A stretch of DNA of 32,420 nucleotides from Thermodesulfobacteriales bacterium (GCA_004525335.1 SPCL01000003.1:1-32420), one strand, 5' to 3'. Positions 1-9,471 are shown, counted from the first letter of the stretch. A program made the numbers and translations. The notes: a model not told the origin generated them from the sequence alone.

Positions 1-105
1 ACGAGTTCCTGGCTGATTACAAGTTAATTAAACCGCCAAATGTCCTTGCCTAAAACAAATGCTCTCAAGCACTAAAATGAGCCTTTCTCTAAAAATTTAT
101 AAAGA

Positions 106-145
106 TTACCAAGATTTTATTGATAAGGATATAAAATCTTGGTAA
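106..145. repeat. Perfect 15-bp inverted repeat with 10-nt loop, just upstream of tRNA-Gln
   Basis: TTACCAAGATTTTAT (106-120) / TGATAAGGAT / ATAAAATCTTGGTAA (131-145). Confidence 0.9.
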
Positions 146-161
146 CATAATCACGTTCGAG

Positions 162-236
162 TTGGGCCGTCGTCTAATGGTAGGACCCTGGCCTTTGACG
201 CCAGTTGTAGAGGTTCGAATCCTCTCGGCCCAGCCA
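162..236 (+). tRNA. tRNA-Gln (anticodon TTG), CCA encoded
   Basis: Cloverleaf readable by eye: acceptor TGGGCCG/CGGCCCA, anticodon stem CTGGC-CTTTGAC-GCCAG with TTG anticodon, T-arm GAGGTTCGAATCCTC, discriminator G then CCA at 234-236. Confidence 0.96.
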
Positions 237-366
237 GAACTAATTCTTTCAGTAGATAATTTGAATTCAGCACCAATTCAAGCTCCTCTTATTCCTAAAA
301 GTGTAGGGCCTCAGACGAAAAATAAATACAGACAATAAATTTCTGTGTATAGCATTTCAAAATGAT

Positions 367-2514
367 ATGGCAGCCAACCTAAAAACAAATCTAAATGAAT
401 CACAAGTAAAAGCGGTTAAGCACCATAAAGGACCACTGCTTGTTCTAGCAGGCGCGGGTTCCGGTAAAACGAGAATCATTACAGAGAGGATCTCTCATCT
501 TATTAGCGAGCATAATGTAAGGCCCTCTAATATACTTGCCATGACTTTTACCAATAAAGCGGCAAACGAGATGAAACAAAGGGTATCTAATCTTGCCCAT
601 GATGAAACGAAAAACGTTTGGATTGGGACTTTTCATTCGACCTGTCTTAGAATTCTTAAAAGAGATATTAACAAGTTAGATGGATATAACAAGGATTTTA
701 TAATCTATGACGACGGCGATCAGATAAAACTTATTAAAGACTGTATGGGTCGGCTCAATATTGGGGACAAACTAGTAAGCCCGAAATCAGCTAGAGCCCA
801 AATAGACGGGGCTAAAAATAAAGGTCTCGGACCTGATAGTCCTGAGTTAAGAGAATATGACAAACATGTTCAAAGCATATATTCGTTATATGAGAAAGAG
901 CTTAGAAAATCAAACGCCCTTGATTTCGGAGATCTCCTTCATGTTACAGTAAAACTCTTTGAAAAAAAGCCTGAAGTCTTAGAAAATTACCAAAACCAAT
1001 TTCATTATTTACTCGTAGACGAATACCAGGACACAAATCATGTGCAGTACAAAATTGTGGAGATGCTCTCTAGAAAACATAGGAACATATTTGTTGTGGG
1101 AGATGACAACCAGTCAATTTACGGCTGGCGCGGGGCGGATATAAAAAACATTCTCAATTTTGAGAAAGATTTTTCAGATGCCAAAATTATTAAGCTTGAG
1201 CAAAATTACAGGTCTACTAAAAATATTCTCGAAGCAGCAAATAAACTTATTACCCATAATAAAAACAGGCACAAAAAAAACTTGTACACCGAAAATGACC
1301 AAGGTGATCTGATAAATTACTATGAAGCGAGCGACGATAAGAATGAAGCAAAACACCTGTCTTCTAAAATATTTAACGAGATAAAGAAGGGAGATTACTC
1401 ATATAAAGATATTGCAATTTTCTTTAGAACCAATACCCAGTCCAGGTTACTTGAAGAAGAATTACTTCGTAAAAGCATCCCATATAAAATGGTAGGAAGT
1501 ACCGAGTTTTATAAAAGAAAAGAGATTAAAGACATCCTTGCATTCCTTAAGATAATAGTAAACCCTTCTGATGAAATAAGCCTTAAACGAATTATTAATG
1601 TGCCGCCTAGAGGAATCGGCAATGTAACAATTAACAATCTTGATGAGATCGCAAAGGAAAGGGAGGTCTCTTTTTATGAGGCGATTCAGATTGCTCTCAA
1701 AGAAAAATTTCTTTCAAATAGCGTGTTAATGAAAATAGAAAGGCTCAATAATTTACTTACTGAGCTAATAGAATTTCCCGAAAAAGATGACATAGTAAGT
1801 CTCATAAACCATGTGCTTCATAAAACTAAATATTTGGACATGCTGGAAAAGGAAGAAGAAAGAAAAGAGAATATAGGGGAAATTTTAAACCTTGCTGTAG
1901 AATTTCAGAAAGAAAGAGAAGAGACTACTCTAAATGATTTCTTAGATAGTGTAACTCTTGCAAGCGATCTTGATAAATACAGTGAAAATAGCGATCAGGT
2001 GACTCTTATGACTCTTCATTCCGCAAAGGGGTTAGAATTCCCAATAGTATTTATTGTCGGGATGGAGGAGAATCTTCTCCCACATTTTAATTCAACTATG
2101 AACGGACAGGTCGAAGAAGAAAGAAGACTTTTTTATGTTGGAATAACCAGGGCAAAAGAAAAAGTATATCTCGCAGGGGCTGCCAGAAGAATGGTTTTTG
2201 GAAAACAGCAAGCCTCAATCCCATCAAGGTTTATTTCAGAACTACCACAAGAGCTAATAAGATTAGAGACCCCTCATTTTGAAGAAAATAATCAAGCTAG
2301 AAGTGCTAGAAAATATCCTACCAAGACTATCTCTAAACCTGCTACAAGCTATCAAAATACCGGACGTTATAAGGTTGGGCAAAAAGTTGTACACTCAGCA
2401 TTTGGAGAGGGTTTAATAAAAAGAGTAGAAGGCTCAGGAGACGATGCAAAGGTAACAGTGTTTTTTCCAAGTGTCGGTGACAAAAAGATCATTGCCAGCT
2501 ATCTTGAAAACTGA
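367..2514 (+). CDS. pcrA: UvrD/PcrA-type superfamily 1 ATP-dependent DNA helicase
   Basis: 715 aa; Walker A AGAGSGKTR, VDEYQDTN, GDDNQSIYGWRGA, LEQNYRS, TLHSAKGLEFP, EERRLFYVGITRAK; C-terminal Tudor-like YKVGQKVVHSAFGEG. Confidence 0.95.
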   Translation: MAANLKTNLNESQVKAVKHHKGPLLVLAGAGSGKTRIITERISHLISEHNVRPSNILAMTFTNKAANEMKQRVSNLAHDETKNVWIGTFHSTCLRILKRDINKLDGYNKDFIIYDDGDQIKLIKDCMGRLNIGDKLVSPKSARAQIDGAKNKGLGPDSPELREYDKHVQSIYSLYEKELRKSNALDFGDLLHVTVKLFEKKPEVLENYQNQFHYLLVDEYQDTNHVQYKIVEMLSRKHRNIFVVGDDNQSIYGWRGADIKNILNFEKDFSDAKIIKLEQNYRSTKNILEAANKLITHNKNRHKKNLYTENDQGDLINYYEASDDKNEAKHLSSKIFNEIKKGDYSYKDIAIFFRTNTQSRLLEEELLRKSIPYKMVGSTEFYKRKEIKDILAFLKIIVNPSDEISLKRIINVPPRGIGNVTINNLDEIAKEREVSFYEAIQIALKEKFLSNSVLMKIERLNNLLTELIEFPEKDDIVSLINHVLHKTKYLDMLEKEEERKENIGEILNLAVEFQKEREETTLNDFLDSVTLASDLDKYSENSDQVTLMTLHSAKGLEFPIVFIVGMEENLLPHFNSTMNGQVEEERRLFYVGITRAKEKVYLAGAARRMVFGKQQASIPSRFISELPQELIRLETPHFEENNQARSARKYPTKTISKPATSYQNTGRYKVGQKVVHSAFGEGLIKRVEGSGDDAKVTVFFPSVGDKKIIASYLEN

Positions 2515-2595
2515 TCCATAGTTTTAAGAAGAGCAGCTTATAACTAAATTCTTGCCCCAGTCGGGTGAAGCCTCAGCATAATCTTGAAATTGTAT

Positions 2596-3993
2596 TTATT
2601 CACTAAACGGATCTCTTAAGATTCTATGTAGACGTTCAATCTCTGTATAATCCGCCTCATCAACAGCCTTTCTGATCGCGTTCTCTGCAAGATAGTTTCT
2701 GAGTATGAATTTTGGATTTACTAAATTCATACTCTTATTACGTTCAGTATCATTGCTATTTTCTGCCTTAAGACGGAGTTTATATGATGACATCCAATCT
2801 GAAATTGCGCCCTGATCTTCAAACATAAAAACTATGTCTTGATTCCGGTCTGAATTATTGGACGTGATATTGCTTAAGCGTCTCAAGAAAATCGTATAAT
2901 CCACTTTCTCCTTAGCCAGAATATCTAATAGCCTCTTTATTAATTCTACATCTTCAGTCATTTCCTCTTTAAGTCCAATCTTCTTACTCATAATCTCTAC
3001 GTAGCAGCTTGCATATATGTTTCTAAAATTATCTAAAGATTCTTGAGCTTTCTCCCCGTCAACAATTGAGCTTAGAGCAACAGCTAACTTATTTAAATTC
3101 CAAAGAGCAATAGCAGGCTGGTTTTGATATGAATATCTCCCAAAATTATCTGAATGATTAGGAGTGTATTCAGGATTGCAATCTTCCAGAAAACCGTAAG
3201 GCCCATAATCTATTGTAAGCCCCGTGATAGACATATTATCTGTATTCATAACACCGTGAGCAAATCCAACAGATTGCCACTTAGCCATAAGCTGAGCGGT
3301 CCTCTTAGCTACTTCTGAGAAAAACAGATCATATCTATTTTCCAATCCAAGAAACTCGGGAAAATGATGCTCTATAACATAATCCGCTAAGAGCTTTACG
3401 CAGTCTGGTCTATCTGTATAGTGAAAAGCCTCAAATGAACCAAAGCGCACATGAGTCTGGGCCATTCTAACCATCATGGCTCCCTTTTCACTTGTCTCAC
3501 GTTGTACTATTTCATCACTTCCTATGATACAAAGCGCTCTTGTTGTAGGAATTCCAAGCCCATGCATGGCCTCACTACAAAGATATTCCCTTATGCATGA
3601 TCTCAACACCGCTCTGCCGTCAAAAATGCGTGAGAACTTAGTTCGTCCTGCTCCTTTTAAATGGAGATCCCAGATCTCTCCTTTCTTATTTCGAACTTCT
3701 CCTAAAAGAATTGCACGACCATCTCCTATGTCCGGATTGTAAACTCCAAACTGATGCCCAGTGTAATACATGGCAAGCGGATCTGACCCTGGCAACATTT
3801 TCTTTCCGGAAAGATAATCTGCGAACTCAGGTAGCTCTGCTTGAGTCGGATCAAGATCAATTAGGGCAGCAGCGTCTGAATTAAAAGAGACAAGATCGGG
3901 ATTACTAAGAGGCGTTGGTTTAACCAGATCATAAAACTCTTGTGGCAGTTTTCTGTAAGTATTATCAAACTCTAGATCGGTGATTTTTCTCAT
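2596..3993 (-). CDS. selO: SelO/YdiU family protein (pseudokinase-fold protein adenylyltransferase)
   Basis: 465 aa; motifs YYTGHQFGVYNPDIGDGRAILLGE, HLKGAGRTKFSR, GVMNTDNMSITGLTIDYGPYGFLE, NHSDNFGRYSYQNQPAIALWNL typical of YdiU/SelO. Confidence 0.95.
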   Translation of the reverse strand: MRKITDLEFDNTYRKLPQEFYDLVKPTPLSNPDLVSFNSDAAALIDLDPTQAELPEFADYLSGKKMLPGSDPLAMYYTGHQFGVYNPDIGDGRAILLGEVRNKKGEIWDLHLKGAGRTKFSRIFDGRAVLRSCIREYLCSEAMHGLGIPTTRALCIIGSDEIVQRETSEKGAMMVRMAQTHVRFGSFEAFHYTDRPDCVKLLADYVIEHHFPEFLGLENRYDLFFSEVAKRTAQLMAKWQSVGFAHGVMNTDNMSITGLTIDYGPYGFLEDCNPEYTPNHSDNFGRYSYQNQPAIALWNLNKLAVALSSIVDGEKAQESLDNFRNIYASCYVEIMSKKIGLKEEMTEDVELIKRLLDILAKEKVDYTIFLRRLSNITSNNSDRNQDIVFMFEDQGAISDWMSSYKLRLKAENSNDTERNKSMNLVNPKFILRNYLAENAIRKAVDEADYTEIERLHRILRDPFSE

Positions 3994-4129
3994 GCTAACA
4001 TGGGTGTCAGTTTGTAGTGGTCACGGCAAAAAAGGAAGTATAACATTGCCTGGCTCATAGCAAACTATATAAAATGGTTGTATATTAGTTTTCGAGGCTT
4101 ATTAAAATAGCACTAATGAAGTAAATAAT

Positions 4130-4417
4130 ATGAAACATAGAAAGAATAAGATTAAACGTCAGCATGGGATTATTAAAGGCTTAAAGAAATTCCTGGAACA
4201 TAATGTTTCTTCATTAGACTCTGTTGAAGGAATTATTCCAGGGCGGATTAAGGTAGGGAAAACACCTGGAGAGAACTTAATAGTAAGCTACCAATACAAC
4301 ACCATAAGCGGCGCAAAATTAATAGGAAGAAGCGGCACATCGGTACAGGAAGTTTTTGTTATAACAAGTGATCCGGACAGACTTAAAGATGTCATAGAAG
4401 AGCAGTATCCGGAATAG
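4130..4417 (+). CDS. Small conserved protein, DUF2103-like (tentative)
   Basis: 95 aa ORF with ATG; HGIIKGLKKFLE...IPGRIKVGK...SGAKLIGRSGTSVQEVFVIT resembles the DUF2103 pattern from memory; no strong opposing ORF. Confidence 0.6.
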   Translation: MKHRKNKIKRQHGIIKGLKKFLEHNVSSLDSVEGIIPGRIKVGKTPGENLIVSYQYNTISGAKLIGRSGTSVQEVFVITSDPDRLKDVIEEQYPE

Positions 4418-4421
4418 GAAA

Positions 4422-7400
4422 CTAAATAAATCTTACAGCTCGCTCACCCAGCAGTTGCTCGACCTCGGTAATAAATCTATCTTCCACATCAACTCTGAAA
4501 TTGCCAACCTCTAAAACAGATTCACCGTCATCGGTATTAATGTGTACATGAACCTCACAACTGCCTGGATATTTATTCAAAATATCTCTCAACTCCTCAA
4601 AGTTATCTTTGGTTGAGGAAGCTCTATCAAAATTGATATGCACTGTCGAGCCGCTTCTCATCCCCTTGAGCGATATAATATCAAGCGCTCTTAGCTTTAC
4701 TTGGTCATCACTTGGTTCAGCCATGCCTTTTATTATAATGGGCTCTACTTTTTCCTCTAAAATTGTACGGGTTTTTCTTAACAATTTGTCAAAAATGACG
4801 ACCTCTACAGAGCCTTTCATATCCTCAAGAACGAGGTTGGCATAAATACCAGACCCACTTTTAGTAGTTTTAATGACTAGAGATCTCACTACTCCCGCAA
4901 TGCTTACCTCACATTTTTCTTTTATTTCCATGAGCGCTTCGGTATCGATGCTTGTAAGCGTGTTATTCATTTCGGAGGAGTATTTCGCCATCGGATGGCT
5001 TGTAACGTAAAATCCTAGCACTTCCATTTCCTTGGCTAATACATCTTTTTCATGCCACTCATCTACATCAGATAGAGTGGGCATAGTAACCGAATCGTTC
5101 AAAGCAAAAAGAGAATGTTGCCCTTCTGCGGAGCTCTTTTGCTTTATTGATGTGTAGCTAAGTAGTGTTTCAACCGATTCCATAAGACAAGCGCGGTGTT
5201 GGCCAAAGGAATCAAATGCTCCGCTCTTAATGAGGCTCTCAAATGTCCTCCTATTTAACTTTCTCGCTTCAACACGCTCACACAAGCTAAATATTGTCTC
5301 AAAATCGCCCCCCTCTTCTCTGGCATCAATGATTGCTTGAACAGTGCTTGCACCAACATTCTTAATACCGGATAGGCCAAACCTTATTTTTCCATTAGAT
5401 GCTGTAAAGCCGGCCATACTCTCATTAACATCAGGAGCCAGCACATCTATACCCATTTGCTTACATTCTGTAATGCTTGAAATAACTTTATCTGTATTGC
5501 CTGAGTCAACCGATAGAAGAGCAGCCATAAACTCTGCAGGGAAATGGGCTTTCAAATATGCAGTTTGGTAAGTAATAAGAGCGTAAGCTGTGCTGTGACT
5601 TTTATTAAAAGAGTATTCGGCAAATTTTTCCATCGTATCAAATAGCTCTTTTGCCTTCTTATCGGTTATACCCTTCTCCTTAGCACCCTTAAGAAACCTG
5701 GCTCTCTGGGCTTTCATTTCCTTGGGTTTCTTTTTGCCCATTGCACGTCTTAACAGATCAGCTTCTCCGAGGCTGTAATTAGCCACCACACTTGCAGTCT
5801 GCATTATCTGTTCTTGGTAGACGAATAAGCCGTATGTATCTTTTAGGATTTCTTGTAAATCAGGAAGAGGGAATTTAATTTTCGCTTTGCCGTGCTTTCT
5901 TTTAATAAAGTCATCTACCATGCCGCTATCGAGTGGGCCGGGACGATATAAAGCAAGCAGAGCGATTAGGTCTCCAAATTCTGTTGGATGAAGTTTATTA
6001 AGAACATCTTTCATACCTGAAGACTCAATTTGGAATATTCCACGGGTACGGCCTGTTGTTAGTAGTTCGTAGACCTTCTTATCATCTAAAGGAATTCTAT
6101 CTATTCGTATCCATTTGTCCTCGTCATAATTATCTTTTATTAGATTAAGCGCTTTATTTATAACGGTCAGGGTTTTTAAGCCTAGAAAATCGAACTTTAC
6201 GAAGCCCAATTCTTCAATTGAGTTCATATCAAACTGTGTCACTACCTCATTTTTTGAACCTTTATAAAGAGGGATATGATCGGCAAGGGGCTCATTGGCT
6301 ATTACAATCCCGGCAGCATGAGTTGAGGAATGCCGCACCATATTTTCAAGCGGCCTGGCTAGCTCAATCATTTCCTGTAGTTGCGGAGAGCTTTTTATTA
6401 AGTCTTTTAATTCTTTGACCTCTTTAATTGCTCTGTCTATGCTGAAAACTTTTCCTCTAAACGACGGGATTAGTTTTGAAACCCTATCTACATCCGCATA
6501 AGGAATCCCAAGCACACGGCCGACGTCTTTAACAACTGCCTTTGCAGACATTGTTCCGAATGTCCCAATCTGAGCAACTTTATCTGCTCCGTATTTCTCT
6601 GTTACATATCTTATTACTTCGTCTCTTCCTTCACCGCAGAAATCTATATCTATATCAGGCATGCTGATACGCTCAGGGTTAAGGAATCTCTCAAAAATCA
6701 GATCATAGGGTATTGGGTCAACTTCGGTAATACCGAGCACATACGCAACCAAACTTCCTGCTGCGCTTCCTCTACCAGGACCAACCGGTATACCGTTTGA
6801 TTTAGCATAGTTTATGAAATCGGCTACAACGAGAAAGTAACCAGGAAATCCCATCTCTAGTATTATCTTAAGCTCAGTTTCTAACCTGTCTGAGTACTCG
6901 TCAAACTTTTCTTCGGGTATTAGGCCTTCTTCTATTTTTTCTTTTAATTTCTGCCTTGAAAGCTCAGACATATAATCGTCAAGAGATTGATCCCCTTCAA
7001 CTTTGTATTCGGGAAGTTTATATCCGGTGTGTTCAAACTCGAAGTTACAGCGCTTGGCAACTTCCCCTGTCCTATGAATCGCGTCTTCAAACCCTGCAAG
7101 ATCACCAAGCATCTCACCTTCTGACTTTAGGTAATACTGGTCACCTTGAAATCTAAATCTATTCTCATCTTGAATAGAAGAGCCTGTTTGAATGCACAGA
7201 AGAGCGTCGTGAGGCTTTGTATCCTCTTTACGTAAGAAATGACAATCATTGGTTGCAACAAGAGAGATCCCAAGTTTTTCCCCAATTTCCTTAACTTTCT
7301 TATTAACTCTTATTTGTTCTGGTAAACCTGTGGCCTGTACTTCAAGGTAATATCTGTCGCCAAATATCTCTCTATACATAGCCGCAACATCAAGCGCTGC

Positions 7401-7874
7401 AGTCATATCTTTACTGAAAATCGCTTTAGACAGCTCACTGTTAAGACAACCGCTCAGCACTATAAGCCCTTCGTTGTGCTTATCTAAAAGTTTGTGATCC
7501 ACGCGCGGTCTTCTGTAAAAACCATCAAAATAGGCGGCTGTAACAAGCCTTGAGAGATTTTGATAGCCCTTATAGTTCATCGAGAGAACGGTTAGATGGT
7601 GAGTTTTCCCCTCTGAAGGGTTATCGGGGTTAATCTTTGGAGTTACATAAATTTCACAGCCTATAATTGGCTTTATACCGGTTTCTTTGGCTTTTTTGTA
7701 AAAGTCGTAGGCACCAAAGAGGTTACCGTGATCTGTAAGAGCTACGGCTTCCATGCCAAACTCTTTAGCCTGAGGGAACAGGTCTTCAAATTTGATGGCG
7801 CCGTCTAGGAGTGAATATTGTGAATGAAGATGAAGGTGAACAAATCCGTCTGACATTCTAACAAGTATAGCCAA
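4422..7874 (-). CDS. dnaE: DNA polymerase III subunit alpha (true start possibly ATG at 7856)
   Basis: 1150 aa; PHP domain FVHLHLHSQYSLLDGAI, VALTDHGNLFGA; catalytic MPDIDIDFCGEGRDEVIRYV, VGPGRGSAAGSLVAYVLGITEVDP; the listed start at 7874 is TTG, with ATG (MSDGFVHLHLHS) at 7856. Confidence 0.97.
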   Translation of the reverse strand: MAILVRMSDGFVHLHLHSQYSLLDGAIKFEDLFPQAKEFGMEAVALTDHGNLFGAYDFYKKAKETGIKPIIGCEIYVTPKINPDNPSEGKTHHLTVLSMNYKGYQNLSRLVTAAYFDGFYRRPRVDHKLLDKHNEGLIVLSGCLNSELSKAIFSKDMTAALDVAAMYREIFGDRYYLEVQATGLPEQIRVNKKVKEIGEKLGISLVATNDCHFLRKEDTKPHDALLCIQTGSSIQDENRFRFQGDQYYLKSEGEMLGDLAGFEDAIHRTGEVAKRCNFEFEHTGYKLPEYKVEGDQSLDDYMSELSRQKLKEKIEEGLIPEEKFDEYSDRLETELKIILEMGFPGYFLVVADFINYAKSNGIPVGPGRGSAAGSLVAYVLGITEVDPIPYDLIFERFLNPERISMPDIDIDFCGEGRDEVIRYVTEKYGADKVAQIGTFGTMSAKAVVKDVGRVLGIPYADVDRVSKLIPSFRGKVFSIDRAIKEVKELKDLIKSSPQLQEMIELARPLENMVRHSSTHAAGIVIANEPLADHIPLYKGSKNEVVTQFDMNSIEELGFVKFDFLGLKTLTVINKALNLIKDNYDEDKWIRIDRIPLDDKKVYELLTTGRTRGIFQIESSGMKDVLNKLHPTEFGDLIALLALYRPGPLDSGMVDDFIKRKHGKAKIKFPLPDLQEILKDTYGLFVYQEQIMQTASVVANYSLGEADLLRRAMGKKKPKEMKAQRARFLKGAKEKGITDKKAKELFDTMEKFAEYSFNKSHSTAYALITYQTAYLKAHFPAEFMAALLSVDSGNTDKVISSITECKQMGIDVLAPDVNESMAGFTASNGKIRFGLSGIKNVGASTVQAIIDAREEGGDFETIFSLCERVEARKLNRRTFESLIKSGAFDSFGQHRACLMESVETLLSYTSIKQKSSAEGQHSLFALNDSVTMPTLSDVDEWHEKDVLAKEMEVLGFYVTSHPMAKYSSEMNNTLTSIDTEALMEIKEKCEVSIAGVVRSLVIKTTKSGSGIYANLVLEDMKGSVEVVIFDKLLRKTRTILEEKVEPIIIKGMAEPSDDQVKLRALDIISLKGMRSGSTVHINFDRASSTKDNFEELRDILNKYPGSCEVHVHINTDDGESVLEVGNFRVDVEDRFITEVEQLLGERAVRFI

Positions 7875-7936
7875 GAAGATTTAATCTTAGCAAGGGGTTT
7901 AAAAACATCATATGATTTCCGATATTTACACGCCAT

Positions 7937-7948
7937 ACACCGCGGTGT
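7937..7948. repeat. 12-bp perfect palindrome ACACCGCGGTGT in the dnaE/ftsY divergent intergenic region
   Basis: Direct reading: ACACCG/CGGTGT; GC-rich block inside AT-rich intergenic DNA. Confidence 0.85.
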
Positions 7949-8029
7949 TATATGAAAGGTTTATCGAAATTAATATTCCGTCTTGTTGAAATGCTTTGTC
8001 ACAAAAGTATATTTACCACTAATTCATAT

Positions 8030-8051
8030 TAAGTACTTTCTAAAGTACTTA
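8030..8051. repeat. 22-bp near-contiguous palindrome TAAGTACTTT-CT-AAAGTACTTA upstream of ftsY
   Basis: Perfect 10-bp arms with 2-nt centre; contains two self-palindromic AAGTACTT boxes (8031-8038, 8043-8050). Confidence 0.9.
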
Positions 8052-8060
8052 TGTTATTCT
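8052..8060 (+). promoter_or_regulatory. Candidate extended -10 (TGTTATTCT) for ftsY
   Basis: TGnTATTCT immediately 3' of the 22-bp palindrome; about 64 bp upstream of the ftsY ATG; AGGAGG RBS at about 8107-8112. Confidence 0.4.
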
Positions 8061-8123
8061 AACTACTCAAGTAATTAATTTGCTTAACCATTCTCGTTTG
8101 AGAGGCAGGAGGATTTATAGATA

Positions 8124-9452
8124 ATGGAAGAAATGTTTTCAATATTAAATAGCATTCCAAGTCCTTATTCGGACTTAGTAGCTGTTGCAGTCATTTTTAT
8201 AATAATTGCAGCAATATCATTCTTAATTGCATTTCTATTCGGCAGGAAGGCTCCCGAGCAGATTGAGGAAGTTGAAATTGAAGAAGTTATAGAACCCCCT
8301 GAAGAAATTGCTGAAGATTTACCAAGCACAGAAGAAATAGTTGAATCTAAAGAGATAATTGAACCAGCGCCGGGTCAGGAATTTCAAACCCAGGCACCGG
8401 AAATAGCTGAAGAGATATCAGAAACAGAGATACTCCCTGAGCAAGAAGAAGCAATAGTAGAGGAGATTGAAGAAGAGACTGAAGAGGAAATTGAGCCGAG
8501 AGAAGAAGTCGATGAAAGTAAAGAGGGATTATTTGCCAGGCTTCGCCGAGGTCTTTCCAAAACACAGGCCGGACTGCTGGGCGGATTGGGCGGAATTGTT
8601 TCAAAAAAAGAAATTGACGCGAACCTTTGGGATGAGTTTGAAGAGACCCTCATTATGGCGGATATAGGCGTTAGCACGACTATGAAGCTAAGAGAAAATA
8701 TAGAAACAAAGCTCTCAAAACAATCTTTAAACAGCCTGGAATCTATAACCGATACTCTTAAAGAAGAGATTTTAGAGATTCTAAAGAGCGCCCAGGGGGC
8801 TCCCATTAACGCTAATGCTAGTCCTTTTGTCATAATGGTAGCGGGGGTAAACGGTGTTGGTAAAACTACCACAATTGGCAAACTTGCAAATAGGCTCAAA
8901 ACAGAGGACAAAAAAGTTATGGTCGCTGCAGGAGACACCTTCAGAGCTGCAGCTATGGAGCAGCTTGAGGTATGGTCAAAAAGAGTCGGAACAGACTTTC
9001 TAAAAGGTCAAAGCGGGGGAGACCCATCATCAGTTGCATTTGACGCTGTAAAAGCAGCACAAGCGCGCGGGACTGATATTCTAATAATCGATACGGCTGG
9101 AAGACTGCACACAAAGGGAAACCTAATGGAAGAGCTTACAAAGATGAAACGCATTGTTGGACGTGAACTCGAAGGGGCGCCACATGAAACATTATTGGTG
9201 CTAGACGCCACAACAGGGCAAAATGCTGTGCAGCAGGCTAAGCTCTTTAATGAGGCTATAGGGGTGACCGGAATAGTACTGACAAAGCTAGACGGTACGG
9301 CTAAAGGCGGGGTGATAATTGCTATTGCCGATGAACTAAATATTCCTGTTAAGTACATAGGGATCGGTGAAAGTCTTAGCGATCTTAGAGAATTTAATGC
9401 GGAAGAATTTGTGGAGGCGCTATTTTATACAGGAGACGAAACTGTTCATTAA
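8124..9452 (+). CDS. ftsY: Signal recognition particle receptor FtsY with N-terminal predicted TM helix and long acidic region
   Basis: 442 aa; GVNGVGKTTTIGKLA, AAGDTFRAAAMEQL, DTAGRLHTKGNLMEEL, LTKLDGTAKGG, PVKYIGIGE; N-terminal hydrophobic LVAVAVIFIIIAAISFLIAFLF followed by a Glu-rich stretch. Confidence 0.97.
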   Translation: MEEMFSILNSIPSPYSDLVAVAVIFIIIAAISFLIAFLFGRKAPEQIEEVEIEEVIEPPEEIAEDLPSTEEIVESKEIIEPAPGQEFQTQAPEIAEEISETEILPEQEEAIVEEIEEETEEEIEPREEVDESKEGLFARLRRGLSKTQAGLLGGLGGIVSKKEIDANLWDEFEETLIMADIGVSTTMKLRENIETKLSKQSLNSLESITDTLKEEILEILKSAQGAPINANASPFVIMVAGVNGVGKTTTIGKLANRLKTEDKKVMVAAGDTFRAAAMEQLEVWSKRVGTDFLKGQSGGDPSSVAFDAVKAAQARGTDILIIDTAGRLHTKGNLMEELTKMKRIVGRELEGAPHETLLVLDATTGQNAVQQAKLFNEAIGVTGIVLTKLDGTAKGGVIIAIADELNIPVKYIGIGESLSDLREFNAEEFVEALFYTGDETVH

Positions 9453-9471
9453 TATCACTTTAATATCACTT
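9450..9471 (+). repeat. Two tandem copies of an 11-bp unit TAATATCACTT beginning at the ftsY stop codon
   Basis: TAATATCACTT TAATATCACTT read directly; first TAA is the ftsY stop. Confidence 0.85.

Noticed and set aside
8384-8938. 184-aa minus-strand ORF inside ftsY
   Set aside because: Fully antisense to a confidently assigned gene; low-complexity Ser/Ile composition is the mirror of the Glu-rich codons in ftsY.
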